Notes under the pieces: model-generated
The model's input: only the letters and a program-made list of their open reading frames with translations
Told to the model about the DNA's origin: nothing
Databases searched by the model: none
Translations under genes and position numbers: made by a program
NCBI RefSeq assembly: GCF_007860175.1
Contig: NZ_SJPX01000003.1
Coordinates: forward strand, 328,552-392,551
Source: Rubripirellula reticaptiva
Lineage (GTDB): Bacteria; Planctomycetota; Planctomycetia; Pirellulales; Pirellulaceae
Reading direction: 5' to 3'
DNA: 64,000 bases
Shown: positions 17,488 through 27,400 of the stretch, one piece after another
Layout: the number at the start of each line of letters is the position of its first letter
Numbering within the stretch: position 1 is the first letter of the stretch

Positions 17488-19202
17488 GTGGCTGCGAAAC
17501 CAGCCAAAGTTCGGCGACCGGCAATTGGGACGCATTCGAAATGCATCGCCAGCTCGCAGCATTGCTAGTTGCGAGAGGACGATTTCGGTTTGCACGCACG
17601 ATCGCTCGAATGCGTTCGCCGCGCCGTATCGTGGCAACCTCGTTGACCCTGATTTTCTTTTTGGTCTACCTGATTAACGGCATCTTCATTCTTGCAACGC
17701 GCCTGCCTGCCGACCCTGAACGACTGCGACTCTGGCTGTCCGGCGGGATGGTCATCTACGCCGTCTATCACGCGGTACGCTGCGCATGGTCGCATCGAAC
17801 GGCTGATCTAGAAATGAACGATGCGGAAACGTTGTGGCTCGGCGGCGCACCGATCCATCGCTCCACCCTGGCGATCTATCACGTCAACGGACTCGTGTTC
17901 TCGTCGGCGTTAAAGACTGCTCTGCTAGCCGTTGTTCTGGCCGTCGACGTGAACCACGTCGGCCTGCTTTGCTTGGGCGTTTTCGTATCGCTGCTATTGC
18001 TAGAAATTGTGCGATTGACGATTGCCAGATGGGCTTCGTCGATCGATCGTCCAACCCGCTCGTGCTTTCGATTTGCTGCGACCACGGTTGCCGCAGCGCT
18101 TGCCTTGCAGGTGATCGCTCGAGTCATCGCGATGACACCGCCCGGTTCGGGAACGCCCGTCTATCTGATCAACGGTTTTTCAGCTCTCGGACAAACTGCA
18201 GCTTCGGATACGATTCAGTGGCTGTCATCCCCTTGGGTCGCAGCAGCCCATTTAGCCGTGACCGCACACTATACTTTTTTGACAGCTGCCCAGATCGCCG
18301 CGTCCGTTGCCGTGCTTCCGCTATCGATTTGGATTCTGATTCGCATCGACCGCGTCTCGTCGCGACGATCACACGCACTCGAAGTTGAGCGTCTTGAATC
18401 TGGCTGCTGCAACCACAATGGGATTGCTGAGTTGACCGACAGCAGTGTCGCAAACAGTCTCGCCGACATTCAGCTTCTTCGTCGATTTGGCGTTACGGAT
18501 ATGGTGGCTGTGATGGCCCGTCAATGGGTCAGCGTCAAGCGTTACCGCAGCACAATCTTGTTCAGCTTTATCGTGCCGACGTTGCTGTGTTTGTCACCAC
18601 TCGTGACGGGTCGCATCACGGACCAGTGGCTGTTTGTGGTCGGCGGCATCGCCCTTTGCACCATGTTGCTGGCACCACCGGCATTACGCATCGACTTTCG
18701 CCGCGACTTAAAACGCATGTTGTTGCTGCGTTCGTTGCCCGTCCGTCCGATGTCGATGGTCTTGGGCCAATTGACAATTCCAGTGTTGATCACCTGCTTG
18801 TTTCAGTGGACAACGATTGCCGTTGCAGCTGCGGTCACAGCACCGGGATGGCCAGCGGTTGCGATGTGGACAGGCATGTTGGCGGCACTTTCGCTGTTCA
18901 CTTTTGGGGTCGAGAACGCACTGTTCCTGGCCTTTCCCCATCACGAGAACGCTCAAGGCGTCGCGATGATGGTGCGTGCAAAACTAACATTTCTGGGCAA
19001 GGCTGCCGTTCTGCTAGCCGCACTCGCGTTGCTGGCGGCGTGGGCAACTTGGTGCAAGAGTTTCCTACCACCCGAAATCGCAACCACGTTGATGGTGACT
19101 GGTGCGGTTGCAGTCACATGGGCATTGGCGGCAATCTCAGTCTTTCTGGCAACATGGTGCTGGGGACGGTTTGATCTGTCCCTGGATGTGCCGCCCGCGT
19201 AA
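17484..19202 (+). CDS. ABC exporter membrane protein (putative ABC_export family)
   Basis: This 572-residue protein has about ten hydrophobic segments arranged in two halves, with a soluble stretch (about residues 285-340) between them. Its N-terminal 50 residues are basic and cytoplasmic. The layout matches the putative ABC exporter family found in planctomycetes and Firmicutes, rather than classical ABC-2 permeases of about 260 residues. It starts with GTG in a 4-base overlap with the ATPase stop, so the two are coupled and almost certainly form one complex. Substrate unknown. Confidence 0.8.
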   Translation: MSGCETSQSSATGNWDAFEMHRQLAALLVARGRFRFARTIARMRSPRRIVATSLTLIFFLVYLINGIFILATRLPADPERLRLWLSGGMVIYAVYHAVRCAWSHRTADLEMNDAETLWLGGAPIHRSTLAIYHVNGLVFSSALKTALLAVVLAVDVNHVGLLCLGVFVSLLLLEIVRLTIARWASSIDRPTRSCFRFAATTVAAALALQVIARVIAMTPPGSGTPVYLINGFSALGQTAASDTIQWLSSPWVAAAHLAVTAHYTFLTAAQIAASVAVLPLSIWILIRIDRVSSRRSHALEVERLESGCCNHNGIAELTDSSVANSLADIQLLRRFGVTDMVAVMARQWVSVKRYRSTILFSFIVPTLLCLSPLVTGRITDQWLFVVGGIALCTMLLAPPALRIDFRRDLKRMLLLRSLPVRPMSMVLGQLTIPVLITCLFQWTTIAVAAAVTAPGWPAVAMWTGMLAALSLFTFGVENALFLAFPHHENAQGVAMMVRAKLTFLGKAAVLLAALALLAAWATWCKSFLPPEIATTLMVTGAVAVTWALAAISVFLATWCWGRFDLSLDVPPA

Positions 19203-19246
19203 CTCGTCCGCTCGATTCCTACGCACAGTGCGGTCAAGAGGCAAAA

Positions 19247-20521
19247 CTAATTCGCAGCTCGATACTCGCCAGACGATTGATCCGCCAGAGCCTTCAAGAA
19301 ACTCTCCGTTCCGCCCGTCACCGCGATTCCGATCGTGTTGAAATTGACGTGACGAAAACGATTGCGATGCATGATGTCATCAACAATCATGGCCGGCGCC
19401 AAAATCTTACCTGCCGTTGGCCTGCCATCCGACAGCAGAAACACGACCTCAAGTTGCTCGTCAAATTCAAGTGATTCACGAAGCGCACCGTACGTGTTTG
19501 TTCGATCGCCGTATCCCAGCCGATCAATAAACGTGAGCGCTTCTAGCTTGTTCGCCTCCGTCGCGGGCAAGAGTTTGTCTTGCCACTGCCTGACGGACGA
19601 TTCAAAAAACGTGATTCCAAATTCAACATCGGACGGCAATCCACGAATCACGCGACTGAGTTCTAACTTGGCCCGATCAAGCCGTGTCATTCCCCTATCG
19701 TAATCCTTCATGCTGCCGGAACGATCGATCACGAACATCATTCGCTTAGCGTGAATATCGATGTCGTAATACTTTTGTGGCTTGCCAAATCGAATGCGTC
19801 CGTCGGACTGTGAGTTAAAACTTGCGTTCTGCAACACGATCTTTGGCTTGCGAGATGCCACCCATCGATCGTATCGTTTTGTGTCACCCAAGAAATGAGC
19901 ATCCGTGACACTGTGCAGCAGCTTTTCAACTTCGAATTGAAGTTGCCCTTCTAGCTTAGGCTCGATTTCGCCGAGAAACTCAACGGCGTCAGGGTGCTCC
20001 ATCGCGGCGATCGAACGCAGCAAATTGTATCGAAACCCGTAGCTCGTTTCGAACTCATCTCGGTCAATCTGCTGCTTAAGAAACTCAATGGCACCGTATC
20101 GCTTGTTCTGGCCAAGGATGTCGGCCGCGACCATTGCAATCCCGACATGATCGTCGCTCAACAACTCGACTAGAAACGTCTCGCTGTCAGTGTTGTCGAT
20201 CGCCCCGATCAGGTTGATCAAACGAACCGTGGTCGGACGCACCAATTCCTTCGCCGAAATTTCATCGGCATGCTTCCTTGCCGCCTCGATCATCGACGGC
20301 AACACGGCGCGTCGGTATTCCGGGTTGGCGGCCAGATGATTTAGTGCCCGCAGCCGAACTTGCTCGCTTCGCCCAGTTAGCTGCCGAAACAGCACACGAT
20401 CCTCGCCAGAGTCCTCGCCCCCGCGAGCAGAGCCAAAATGCAGCAAGGCTGCGATCGACGCCAACACGATTACCCAGCGACAACCGCAACACGTCTTCGA
20501 CGGCTTGAAAAATGGAATCAC
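19247..20521 (-). CDS. Secreted HEAT-like and von Willebrand A domain protein
   Basis: This 424-residue protein starts with GTG (no in-frame ATG) and has a membrane or signal segment at about 16-32. Residues 45-215 look like HEAT-type helical repeats. A VWA domain follows from about 258, with the MIDAS motif D-R-S-G-S-M at 266-271, a Thr in T-N-T-Y-G-A and the third site L-S-D-G-R-P. Such proteins bind metal-dependent protein partners on the outer face of the inner membrane or in the periplasm. In planctomycetes they are abundant and their partners mostly unknown. It is not in an operon with its neighbours. Confidence 0.83.
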   Translation of the reverse strand: MIPFFKPSKTCCGCRWVIVLASIAALLHFGSARGGEDSGEDRVLFRQLTGRSEQVRLRALNHLAANPEYRRAVLPSMIEAARKHADEISAKELVRPTTVRLINLIGAIDNTDSETFLVELLSDDHVGIAMVAADILGQNKRYGAIEFLKQQIDRDEFETSYGFRYNLLRSIAAMEHPDAVEFLGEIEPKLEGQLQFEVEKLLHSVTDAHFLGDTKRYDRWVASRKPKIVLQNASFNSQSDGRIRFGKPQKYYDIDIHAKRMMFVIDRSGSMKDYDRGMTRLDRAKLELSRVIRGLPSDVEFGITFFESSVRQWQDKLLPATEANKLEALTFIDRLGYGDRTNTYGALRESLEFDEQLEVVFLLSDGRPTAGKILAPAMIVDDIMHRNRFRHVNFNTIGIAVTGGTESFLKALADQSSGEYRAAN

Positions 20522-20630
20522 CCTTGGTCATCCCCGTGCACGAGACCGTTTACTCACCGACAACAATCTTAGCGGCAAGCGATCTTTCTTCAAAACGGAT
20601 TTGCCGCCCTGAAACTTTGTGCCTTGAAGA

Positions 20631-21872
20631 TCAGGCGCTGGCCTGCATCTTTGCTCGCTTGATAGATGCGTCAAGGTCGTCGAACATGTTGCCGGCGTTT
20701 TCGTGAAAAACTCGGCCGATCAGCAAATCGGTCACGTTACCGCGATGCTCGGGGTGCTCTTTCATGAACCTCCCAATGCTGAAATCCTTTTCGTAGAACG
20801 CGTGAACGAGCTTTCGCACCCACTTTGCGCCTTCGCGGAAAGAATCATTCCAGTGACCGAGCTGGTTTCCACTGAGATCATTCTGGGCAAATCCGTCAAC
20901 GATCGCCTCACCGGCCAAGATCCCCATCTCCAGAGCAAAGTAGACGCCCGATGAATAGACGGGATCGATGAAACCGAACGCATCACCAACCAACACCCAG
21001 CCATCACCGGCGCTCTGCGTGGTCATGTAAGAAAACTCTTTAGCGGTTCGAACATCTCCTAGTGCGGTGGCATTTTCGAGTCTTGGCTTCAGACCGGGAC
21101 AGCCAGCGAGCTCTTCTTGATAGACCTGTTCGGGCTTTCCACGGCCTTTCAGCAAATATTCATTGTCTGCGACGCAGCCGATGCTAGTCACGCCACGTGA
21201 CATCGGGATAAACCAAAACCACGCTTCGCGATTTTCAGTTTGCATGATGATCGTAGCTCCCTCGTTATCGCCGTCCCCCCGAACGGCGCCGCGATAGTAA
21301 GTCCAGATCGCCGCTTTCTTCAGATCTTGATTGACCTCTTTAAGCCCTTTCTTGTTCGCGATGAACGATTGCTGCCCCGTACCGTCAACAACAACTTTGC
21401 AAGCAATCTCGTGATTCGCTCCCGTATGATCCCGCAGCACCACTCCCACGGCGCGATCCGACTCGTCAAACTTGACGTCAATCAATCGGGTCCGGTCAAA
21501 ACAGTCGGCGCCCAATTCGGCCGCACGGTCGAACAACATTTTGTCGAACTCGCTACGATCGACCTGCCACGTAGTGCTGCATTCGCGGTCGTCGTGCTGA
21601 CGGAAGAAAAAGGGCTCGGATTCGCGGCCGTCGGACGTCACAAATTGAACGCTTTTTTTGACCTGCCATCCAGATGACCGGATTCGGTCGGTTAGTCCGA
21701 GCCGTTCCAAAGGCCAATAGGTTTCTGGCATCAGCGATTCGCCGACGTGGAACCGCGGCATCGCGTCTCGTTCGACTAGCAACGTATCCAGTCCACCGGC
21801 TGCGACTGTCGCTGCTGCTGCCCCCCCAGCCGGTCCGCCACCAATGACAACAACGTCGTAATTCTCTTTCAT
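20631..21872 (-). CDS. FAD-dependent oxidoreductase (geranylgeranyl reductase / halogenase-like)
   Basis: This 413-residue flavoprotein begins with the dinucleotide-binding motif V-I-G-G-G-P-A-G-G and has the second FAD motif W-V-L-V-G-D-A-F-G-F-I-D-P, where G-D-A-x-G-F-x-D-P is typical of tryptophan-halogenase-like and geranylgeranyl-reductase-like enzymes. The active-site Lys/WxWxIP signature of true halogenases is not seen; E-A-W-F-W-F-I-P at about 205-220 is a related element. It probably reduces or hydroxylates a lipid or aromatic substrate. ATG 21872 is used; the TTG codon just before it is in frame. Confidence 0.85.
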   Translation of the reverse strand: MKENYDVVVIGGGPAGGAAAATVAAGGLDTLLVERDAMPRFHVGESLMPETYWPLERLGLTDRIRSSGWQVKKSVQFVTSDGRESEPFFFRQHDDRECSTTWQVDRSEFDKMLFDRAAELGADCFDRTRLIDVKFDESDRAVGVVLRDHTGANHEIACKVVVDGTGQQSFIANKKGLKEVNQDLKKAAIWTYYRGAVRGDGDNEGATIIMQTENREAWFWFIPMSRGVTSIGCVADNEYLLKGRGKPEQVYQEELAGCPGLKPRLENATALGDVRTAKEFSYMTTQSAGDGWVLVGDAFGFIDPVYSSGVYFALEMGILAGEAIVDGFAQNDLSGNQLGHWNDSFREGAKWVRKLVHAFYEKDFSIGRFMKEHPEHRGNVTDLLIGRVFHENAGNMFDDLDASIKRAKMQASA

Positions 21873-22099
21873 CAACCGTCTGACCTTTTACTTGTGGATC
21901 AACAAGCTTACATCGGAATTTCACTATTGTACCTAGCCGGAAAGCCCGGAGAACGCGACGTTCTTCAACACCTGCGTGCAGACTAATTTGCGTGACCACT
22001 GGAAAACGTCACCGCGTTGTAAAACCGCGAAAAATCCCGCTATATAACCTGGCACAGCCTCTCGCTGCGCCGAGCGAAAGGCCAAAATTGGAGCTAAGA

Positions 22100-24253
22100 T
22101 CAATCGACGGGGAAACCGCGTTTACGCAGCAAGGCACCGGTATCGACATCTCGACCGCGAAACTTGCGAAACCCATCCGCTGGATCGATGGTGTCGCCAA
22201 CGCTCATCACGTTCTCGTACAGACTCTTGGCGACTTCTTTGTCATAGAAGCTGCCCGCTTCCTTGAAACGCTCTGCCGCATCGGCGGTCAACGCATCGGA
22301 CCACAGATAGCTGTAATAGCCAGCCGAGTACGCGTCGCTGCTGAAAATGTGCGCAAATTGCGGCGTTCGGTGTCGCATCGGAATCTCACTGGGCATTCCA
22401 ATCGCGGCTAGAGTTTCGCGTTCGAACTTGTCCGGGTCGATATCCGCATCACCAGCCAAGTGCAGCTTCATATCGATCAGTGCGCTCGCCAGATACTCGA
22501 CTGTGTCAAAGCCCTTGTTGAATGTCGACGCATTCTTAATTTTGTCGATCAGTACTTGGGGCAAAGCTTCACCGGTTTCGAAGTGAACCGCAAACTGATT
22601 CAGAACTTCGGGTGTGTCAAGCCAGTGCTCATTGACTTGCGACGGAAATTCGACGTAGTCACGGGCAACGTTGGTGCCCGCTTGCGAACGATATTTCACG
22701 TCCGAAAGCAGACTGTGAAGGGCGTGCCCAAATTCGTGGAACAGTGTTACCGCATCATCCCACGAGATCAAAGTCGGTCCGTCGCCTGACTTCACGAAGT
22801 TCGAGTTGTTGGAAACAATCGGACGAATCTCGTCGCCCAAATGCTGTTGTTCCCGATAGTCCGTCATCCAAGCGCCGCTACGTTTGCCTTCGCGTGCGAA
22901 TGGATCCAAGTACCACAGGCCCGCGAACGAGCCATCCGCTTTACTGACTTCCCAAACTGTAACGTCTGGATGAAAGACGGGGACGCCACTGATTTTTTTG
23001 AACGTCAGTCCATACAGCTGTTCGGCTGACCACATCATCGCTTCGCGAAGTTTGTCCAACTGCATGTAGGGCGTGACTTCGTTCAGATCGAGATCGTATT
23101 TGTCCTTGCGAACTTTCTCGGCATAGTAACGATAATCCCATGGCTCGATTTTCAGGTTCGCGTTCTCGCTATCGGCGATCGCCTGCATGTCGACGACCTC
23201 TTCTTTGACGCGTGCGACAGCTTTCGGCCAAACCTTCATCATCAGATCCATCGCCGCCTGCGGATCCTTTGCCATCGTCGGCTCCATCCGCCAATGGGCA
23301 TGCGTGGGGTAACCGAGTAGCTTTGCCCGCGCGGCACGAAGTTTCAAGATCTCAGAAATGATCGCGTTATTGTCGTGTTCATCGCCGTTGTCACCGCGGC
23401 TGTAATAATTTCGCCAAACGCCTTCGCGCAGCGACCGGTCGTCAGCGTAGGTTAGCACCGGGTCCATCGACGACCGAGTGTTTGTGACTGCCCATTTGCC
23501 ACCACTATTGCCACGCTCTTCGGCAGCAGACTTCATCGCGTCGACAACAGAATCGGGCAATCCAGCTAGTTTGGACTCGTCATCGATCCACGTGACGAAT
23601 CCCTTTTCGTCTTCCAGCACGTTCTGGCTGAAATCGGTGAACAGGCGAGCCAGACGCGTGTTAATTTGCGATAGTTTGGCTTTCTGGGCATCGTCCAGAC
23701 GTGCCCCTTTGCGGATGAAAGTCTTGTACAAATCGTCAACAATGCGTCGTTGTGCCAGATCAAAGGTACCGTCGGTCATCGCATCGCTTTGGTAGACCGC
23801 AGCGATACGATCAAATAGCGACTTGTTTTGGTAGATGCTGTCTTCGTGTTCCGACAGTTTCGGCATCACATTCTTTTCTATGTCGGGAATCGGCCCCACA
23901 TTTAGGTTAGAGGAATGCACGCCGAAGATCGCTTCGAGCCGTCGTAAATCTTCGCCCGAGTTCTGCAGCGATAACACCGTGTTTTCAAAGGTCGGTGGCT
24001 CGGTGCTATTTGCAATCTCATCCAATTCGTCGCTTGCCCGTTTGATCGCAATTTCGAAAGCGGGTGAGAACTCTTCGGTACGAACAAGCGTCCATGGTGG
24101 AACGCCACCGTAGGGTCCGGTCCATGGTTTCAAGAGAGGTGAATTGAGATCCATCTTGGCAGTTTCTCCTGAAGCGGCGGTTGGGTCGTCGCCAAAAGTA
24201 AAGCTTGAATTGAGCAGGGCGAGCAAAAGCGTCGCGGATAGCAAGCGTAACAT
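22100..24253 (-). CDS. Secreted M3-family oligopeptidase (Dcp-like)
   Basis: From ATG 24253 the protein is 717 residues, with a signal peptide (L-L-S-A-T-L-L-L-A-L-L) at the N-terminus. The zinc-binding motif H-E-F-G-H is in F-H-E-F-G-H-A-L-H-S, and a downstream Glu supplies the third ligand, as in thimet oligopeptidase and bacterial peptidyl-dipeptidase Dcp. Length matches the family. The signal peptide implies periplasmic or extracellular trimming of peptides. An open frame extends upstream to 24355, but its start lacks a signal sequence. A 224-base gap with no strong terminator separates it from the FAD reductase gene downstream. Confidence 0.93.
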   Translation of the reverse strand: MLRLLSATLLLALLNSSFTFGDDPTAASGETAKMDLNSPLLKPWTGPYGGVPPWTLVRTEEFSPAFEIAIKRASDELDEIANSTEPPTFENTVLSLQNSGEDLRRLEAIFGVHSSNLNVGPIPDIEKNVMPKLSEHEDSIYQNKSLFDRIAAVYQSDAMTDGTFDLAQRRIVDDLYKTFIRKGARLDDAQKAKLSQINTRLARLFTDFSQNVLEDEKGFVTWIDDESKLAGLPDSVVDAMKSAAEERGNSGGKWAVTNTRSSMDPVLTYADDRSLREGVWRNYYSRGDNGDEHDNNAIISEILKLRAARAKLLGYPTHAHWRMEPTMAKDPQAAMDLMMKVWPKAVARVKEEVVDMQAIADSENANLKIEPWDYRYYAEKVRKDKYDLDLNEVTPYMQLDKLREAMMWSAEQLYGLTFKKISGVPVFHPDVTVWEVSKADGSFAGLWYLDPFAREGKRSGAWMTDYREQQHLGDEIRPIVSNNSNFVKSGDGPTLISWDDAVTLFHEFGHALHSLLSDVKYRSQAGTNVARDYVEFPSQVNEHWLDTPEVLNQFAVHFETGEALPQVLIDKIKNASTFNKGFDTVEYLASALIDMKLHLAGDADIDPDKFERETLAAIGMPSEIPMRHRTPQFAHIFSSDAYSAGYYSYLWSDALTADAAERFKEAGSFYDKEVAKSLYENVMSVGDTIDPADGFRKFRGRDVDTGALLRKRGFPVD

Positions 24254-24412
24254 CACGGCGTCAGCGTCCTGGGAACGTGTAAAGTCTGAGGCAAACAGAT
24301 CGAAGTTTAACACGGAATCTCGCCAACCCGGGAACCGACAAAAAAATGCATCCACCAGGAAGGGGCAGGCGGTGGCAACGCTGTCGCCGCCGCTACCAAC
24401 TGATGCCGGCGG

Positions 24413-27400
24413 CTAGAACAGCAGCGTCAAGGCTTCTTCTCGTTGGTCGTAGCCAAAATCGAACGAATCCGATTGCGAAAGTTGACCGATTGCAACGTCA
24501 AAACGGAGGGCTTGCTCGGTTTCACTAACGGATTCTGACTCACCCCCAGCTCCTCGCCGACGCGCCAGTTCGTTGATCACCTGCAGAGCGTCTAACGCCG
24601 TAACCTCGGTGTCGCCGCCGACGTCCAAATCGAGCCCCGCACGTTGTGCTTCGTCAGCGATCGTTGACTGGTTGCCAAAGCGTCCCAAGAAATTGATCAC
24701 CAGCAAAGCATCCAGCGCCGAGACTTGACCATCTTTGTTGACATCCGCCGAGAGCGCCGAGTTTTGCAGGCTGACGCTGCGAGCAGAACAAGCAGCATCA
24801 ACACCGCTGCATGCTTCCGCTTCGGGATCAAACAACGAAATCGTGATCGTGGCAATGGCGGTCAACTGACCAAACGCACTGCCCAAATTTTCACCGGTCG
24901 GCAATCCAGTACCAATGAAGTTGTCGAGTCCTGTGTGTTTGCGAATCACGCCGTTCTCAACGGTTCCAACACCGCCTTCGGTCGAGAATGCAGCGCCACT
25001 TGCATCGTTAGCTTCCGTTCCGGCATCCAAAATGTCACGTCCATAAATCGTGATCCGGCGAGCTCCCTTGAAGTTTCCCAAGCGATCGAAAAGTTCATAA
25101 GCCTGGGAATTCAGATTTGCGATGAACGCATCGTTCGAAGGGATCACCATGCTGGCGAAACTGAAGAAACGGTTATCCGCCGTGTTGGCGATCTCAATGA
25201 CTTGGCCTGCCGTTTCGCCCGGTTCAAATACGGGTGCACCGGCAAATCCATCGGGCGCCGTGATGAGTGAATCCGTGCCGTTTGATTCGGCGGCGAAGCG
25301 AGCGACCAGTTCGCTAGCGTCGCCCTCTTCGGCAAGCAATTCTAAACCACCAAATTCGGATGCTGACGCCCCGCCACGTGCGACTTCGAATTGACCGTCG
25401 TGAAAACCGACCCAAAACGGAGTCCCCGCCAAGCCGCCAGCTTCGGTAAGCGATTCGACATCCACTTGCAACCGGATTCCGACGTCCACGTTGACCACGC
25501 CGGCGACATCCAAGCTGCTTCCTTGGCCGAGCGTGTCGCGCACCGCATCGTTCGCCAAACTGACCCGATAGGTTCCGTTATTTCGAGCGGTGAACTGATC
25601 GTCGCTGGTCGCTAATTGATAGGTCGCAACGACCGATCTTGGCGAGGTACCCTCCGCGGCATCCACCACCACGTTGGTCACTCGCAGCGTCGAACCGCCG
25701 GGACCAACGATGTTTAGATCCGACGGATCAATCGATGTGATGTCGACTCCGGCCGGATCATTGAAAGTAATTTTAACTTCGTGTTCGGCAGCGCCCGCGA
25801 CCGTGATCGGCTGGGCCGAAAGGAACGTCGTCGGGCCCAAGTCGTCCTCTGGGATAACCGTTTCGCCAGCCAATCCAATCGTGATTCGGGCGAGCGGTGT
25901 CTGACCGATGAACGCAGCGGCAAGGTCACTGCCGGTTGGCAATCCCGTTTCAATGAATTCATCCAAACCTGAGTGTCTGCGAATCACGCCATTTTCATCG
26001 ACTCCGTTGCCTCCCTCGGCCGAGAACGCCGCACCACTGCCAACCCCGTTGACTTCCGTCCCAGCGTCCCAAATGTCTCGACCATAAATCGTGATGGTTT
26101 TCGGCCCATTGAAGAAGCCGTTACTGTCGAATAACTCATAGGCGCGAGCATTGAAGTTTGCGATGAAAGCGTCGTTAGACGGAATCACCATGCTGGCAAA
26201 GCTAAAGAAGCGATTCGCGTTTGTGTTCTGCACATCTAGGATCAACGACGCAGTTTCGCCAGGCTCGAAAACAGGAGCTCCCGCGAACCCGCCGGGCGCG
26301 GTGACGACTGCTGCGAAACCATTAGACTCTGTAGCGAATCTCGCGTCTAAGCCTGACACGTCGCCTTCTTCGGCAAGAGCCTCAAGCCCGCCGAATCCGA
26401 TTGCCGATTCGCCTGCGGCGGCGATCGAGAAGTTTCCTTCGTGAACGGCGATCCAAAAAGGTGTTTGGGCAAGTCCGCCGTCGATCGACAAATTCTCAAT
26501 GGTGACATTCAACTGCACCGCCACGTGGATTTCGAATGACCCCAGCGACGCCAAACCAATTTCATTGCCAAGCTTATCGCCAACCTCGCCAGCGACCGAG
26601 TTGATGATGTACAGACCGTTGTCGAGTGTATTGAAGGGGTCGCCATCGACAGGTGCGACTTGATAGGTAGCGGTCACGCTGCGCCGATCGACGGTGCCGT
26701 CGGCATCCGCTGTGACGCCGACGATTTGCAACTGTTTCCCAGTGCTGCTGATGATGCGAATGTCAGACGTATCAATGCTGGTAATATCAACCCCCGAAGG
26801 ATCGCTATAGGTAACACGGACCTCATGGGTCGTTTGGCCGACAATGGTGACTCCGGTCACATCCGTCGTGGCAATCGGTCCCAAGTGATCGATCGGATCG
26901 GCAGGTAGATCCGCCAGACTAATCGTGAAGCGTCCGACCGGCGTCCGATTTTCAAATGCGCGAGTCAAATTTCCGCCAGTCGGCAGCTCGGTGCCGACAA
27001 AATCATTCAGGCCGCGGTGCCGACCAACCACGCCATTCTCATCCGTCGCAGTTCCGCCTTCGGTGCTGAACGCAGCGTCACCGATCGGGTCATTTTCTTC
27101 GGTTCCGGCATCCCAAACATCTTGACCGTAGATCGTGATCGTGCGAGCACCTGTGAAATTACCGAATCGATCGAACAGTTCGTACGAGCGTGGATCCAAG
27201 TTTGCGATGAACGCATCGTTCGATGGAATCACCATGCTCGCGAAACTGAAAAACCGATTGCTGAACGCATCAAATACGTTCAAGGTCTGACTGACCGTTT
27301 CGCTAGGCTCGAAAACGGGTGCGTCGGGAAAACCGTCCGGTGCAACAATGACGGCATCGTACCCGTTGGCATCAGCAGCGAATCGATCCACCAAACCACT

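Noticed and set aside
21905-22099. Terminator between the M3 peptidase and FAD reductase genes
   Set aside because: A short AGAACG/CGTTCT dyad is present but lacks a T-tract on the minus strand.
24725-25270. Long plus-strand open frames inside the giant repeat gene
   Set aside because: They recur in register with the repeats as mirror frames of the real minus-strand protein and show no domain.
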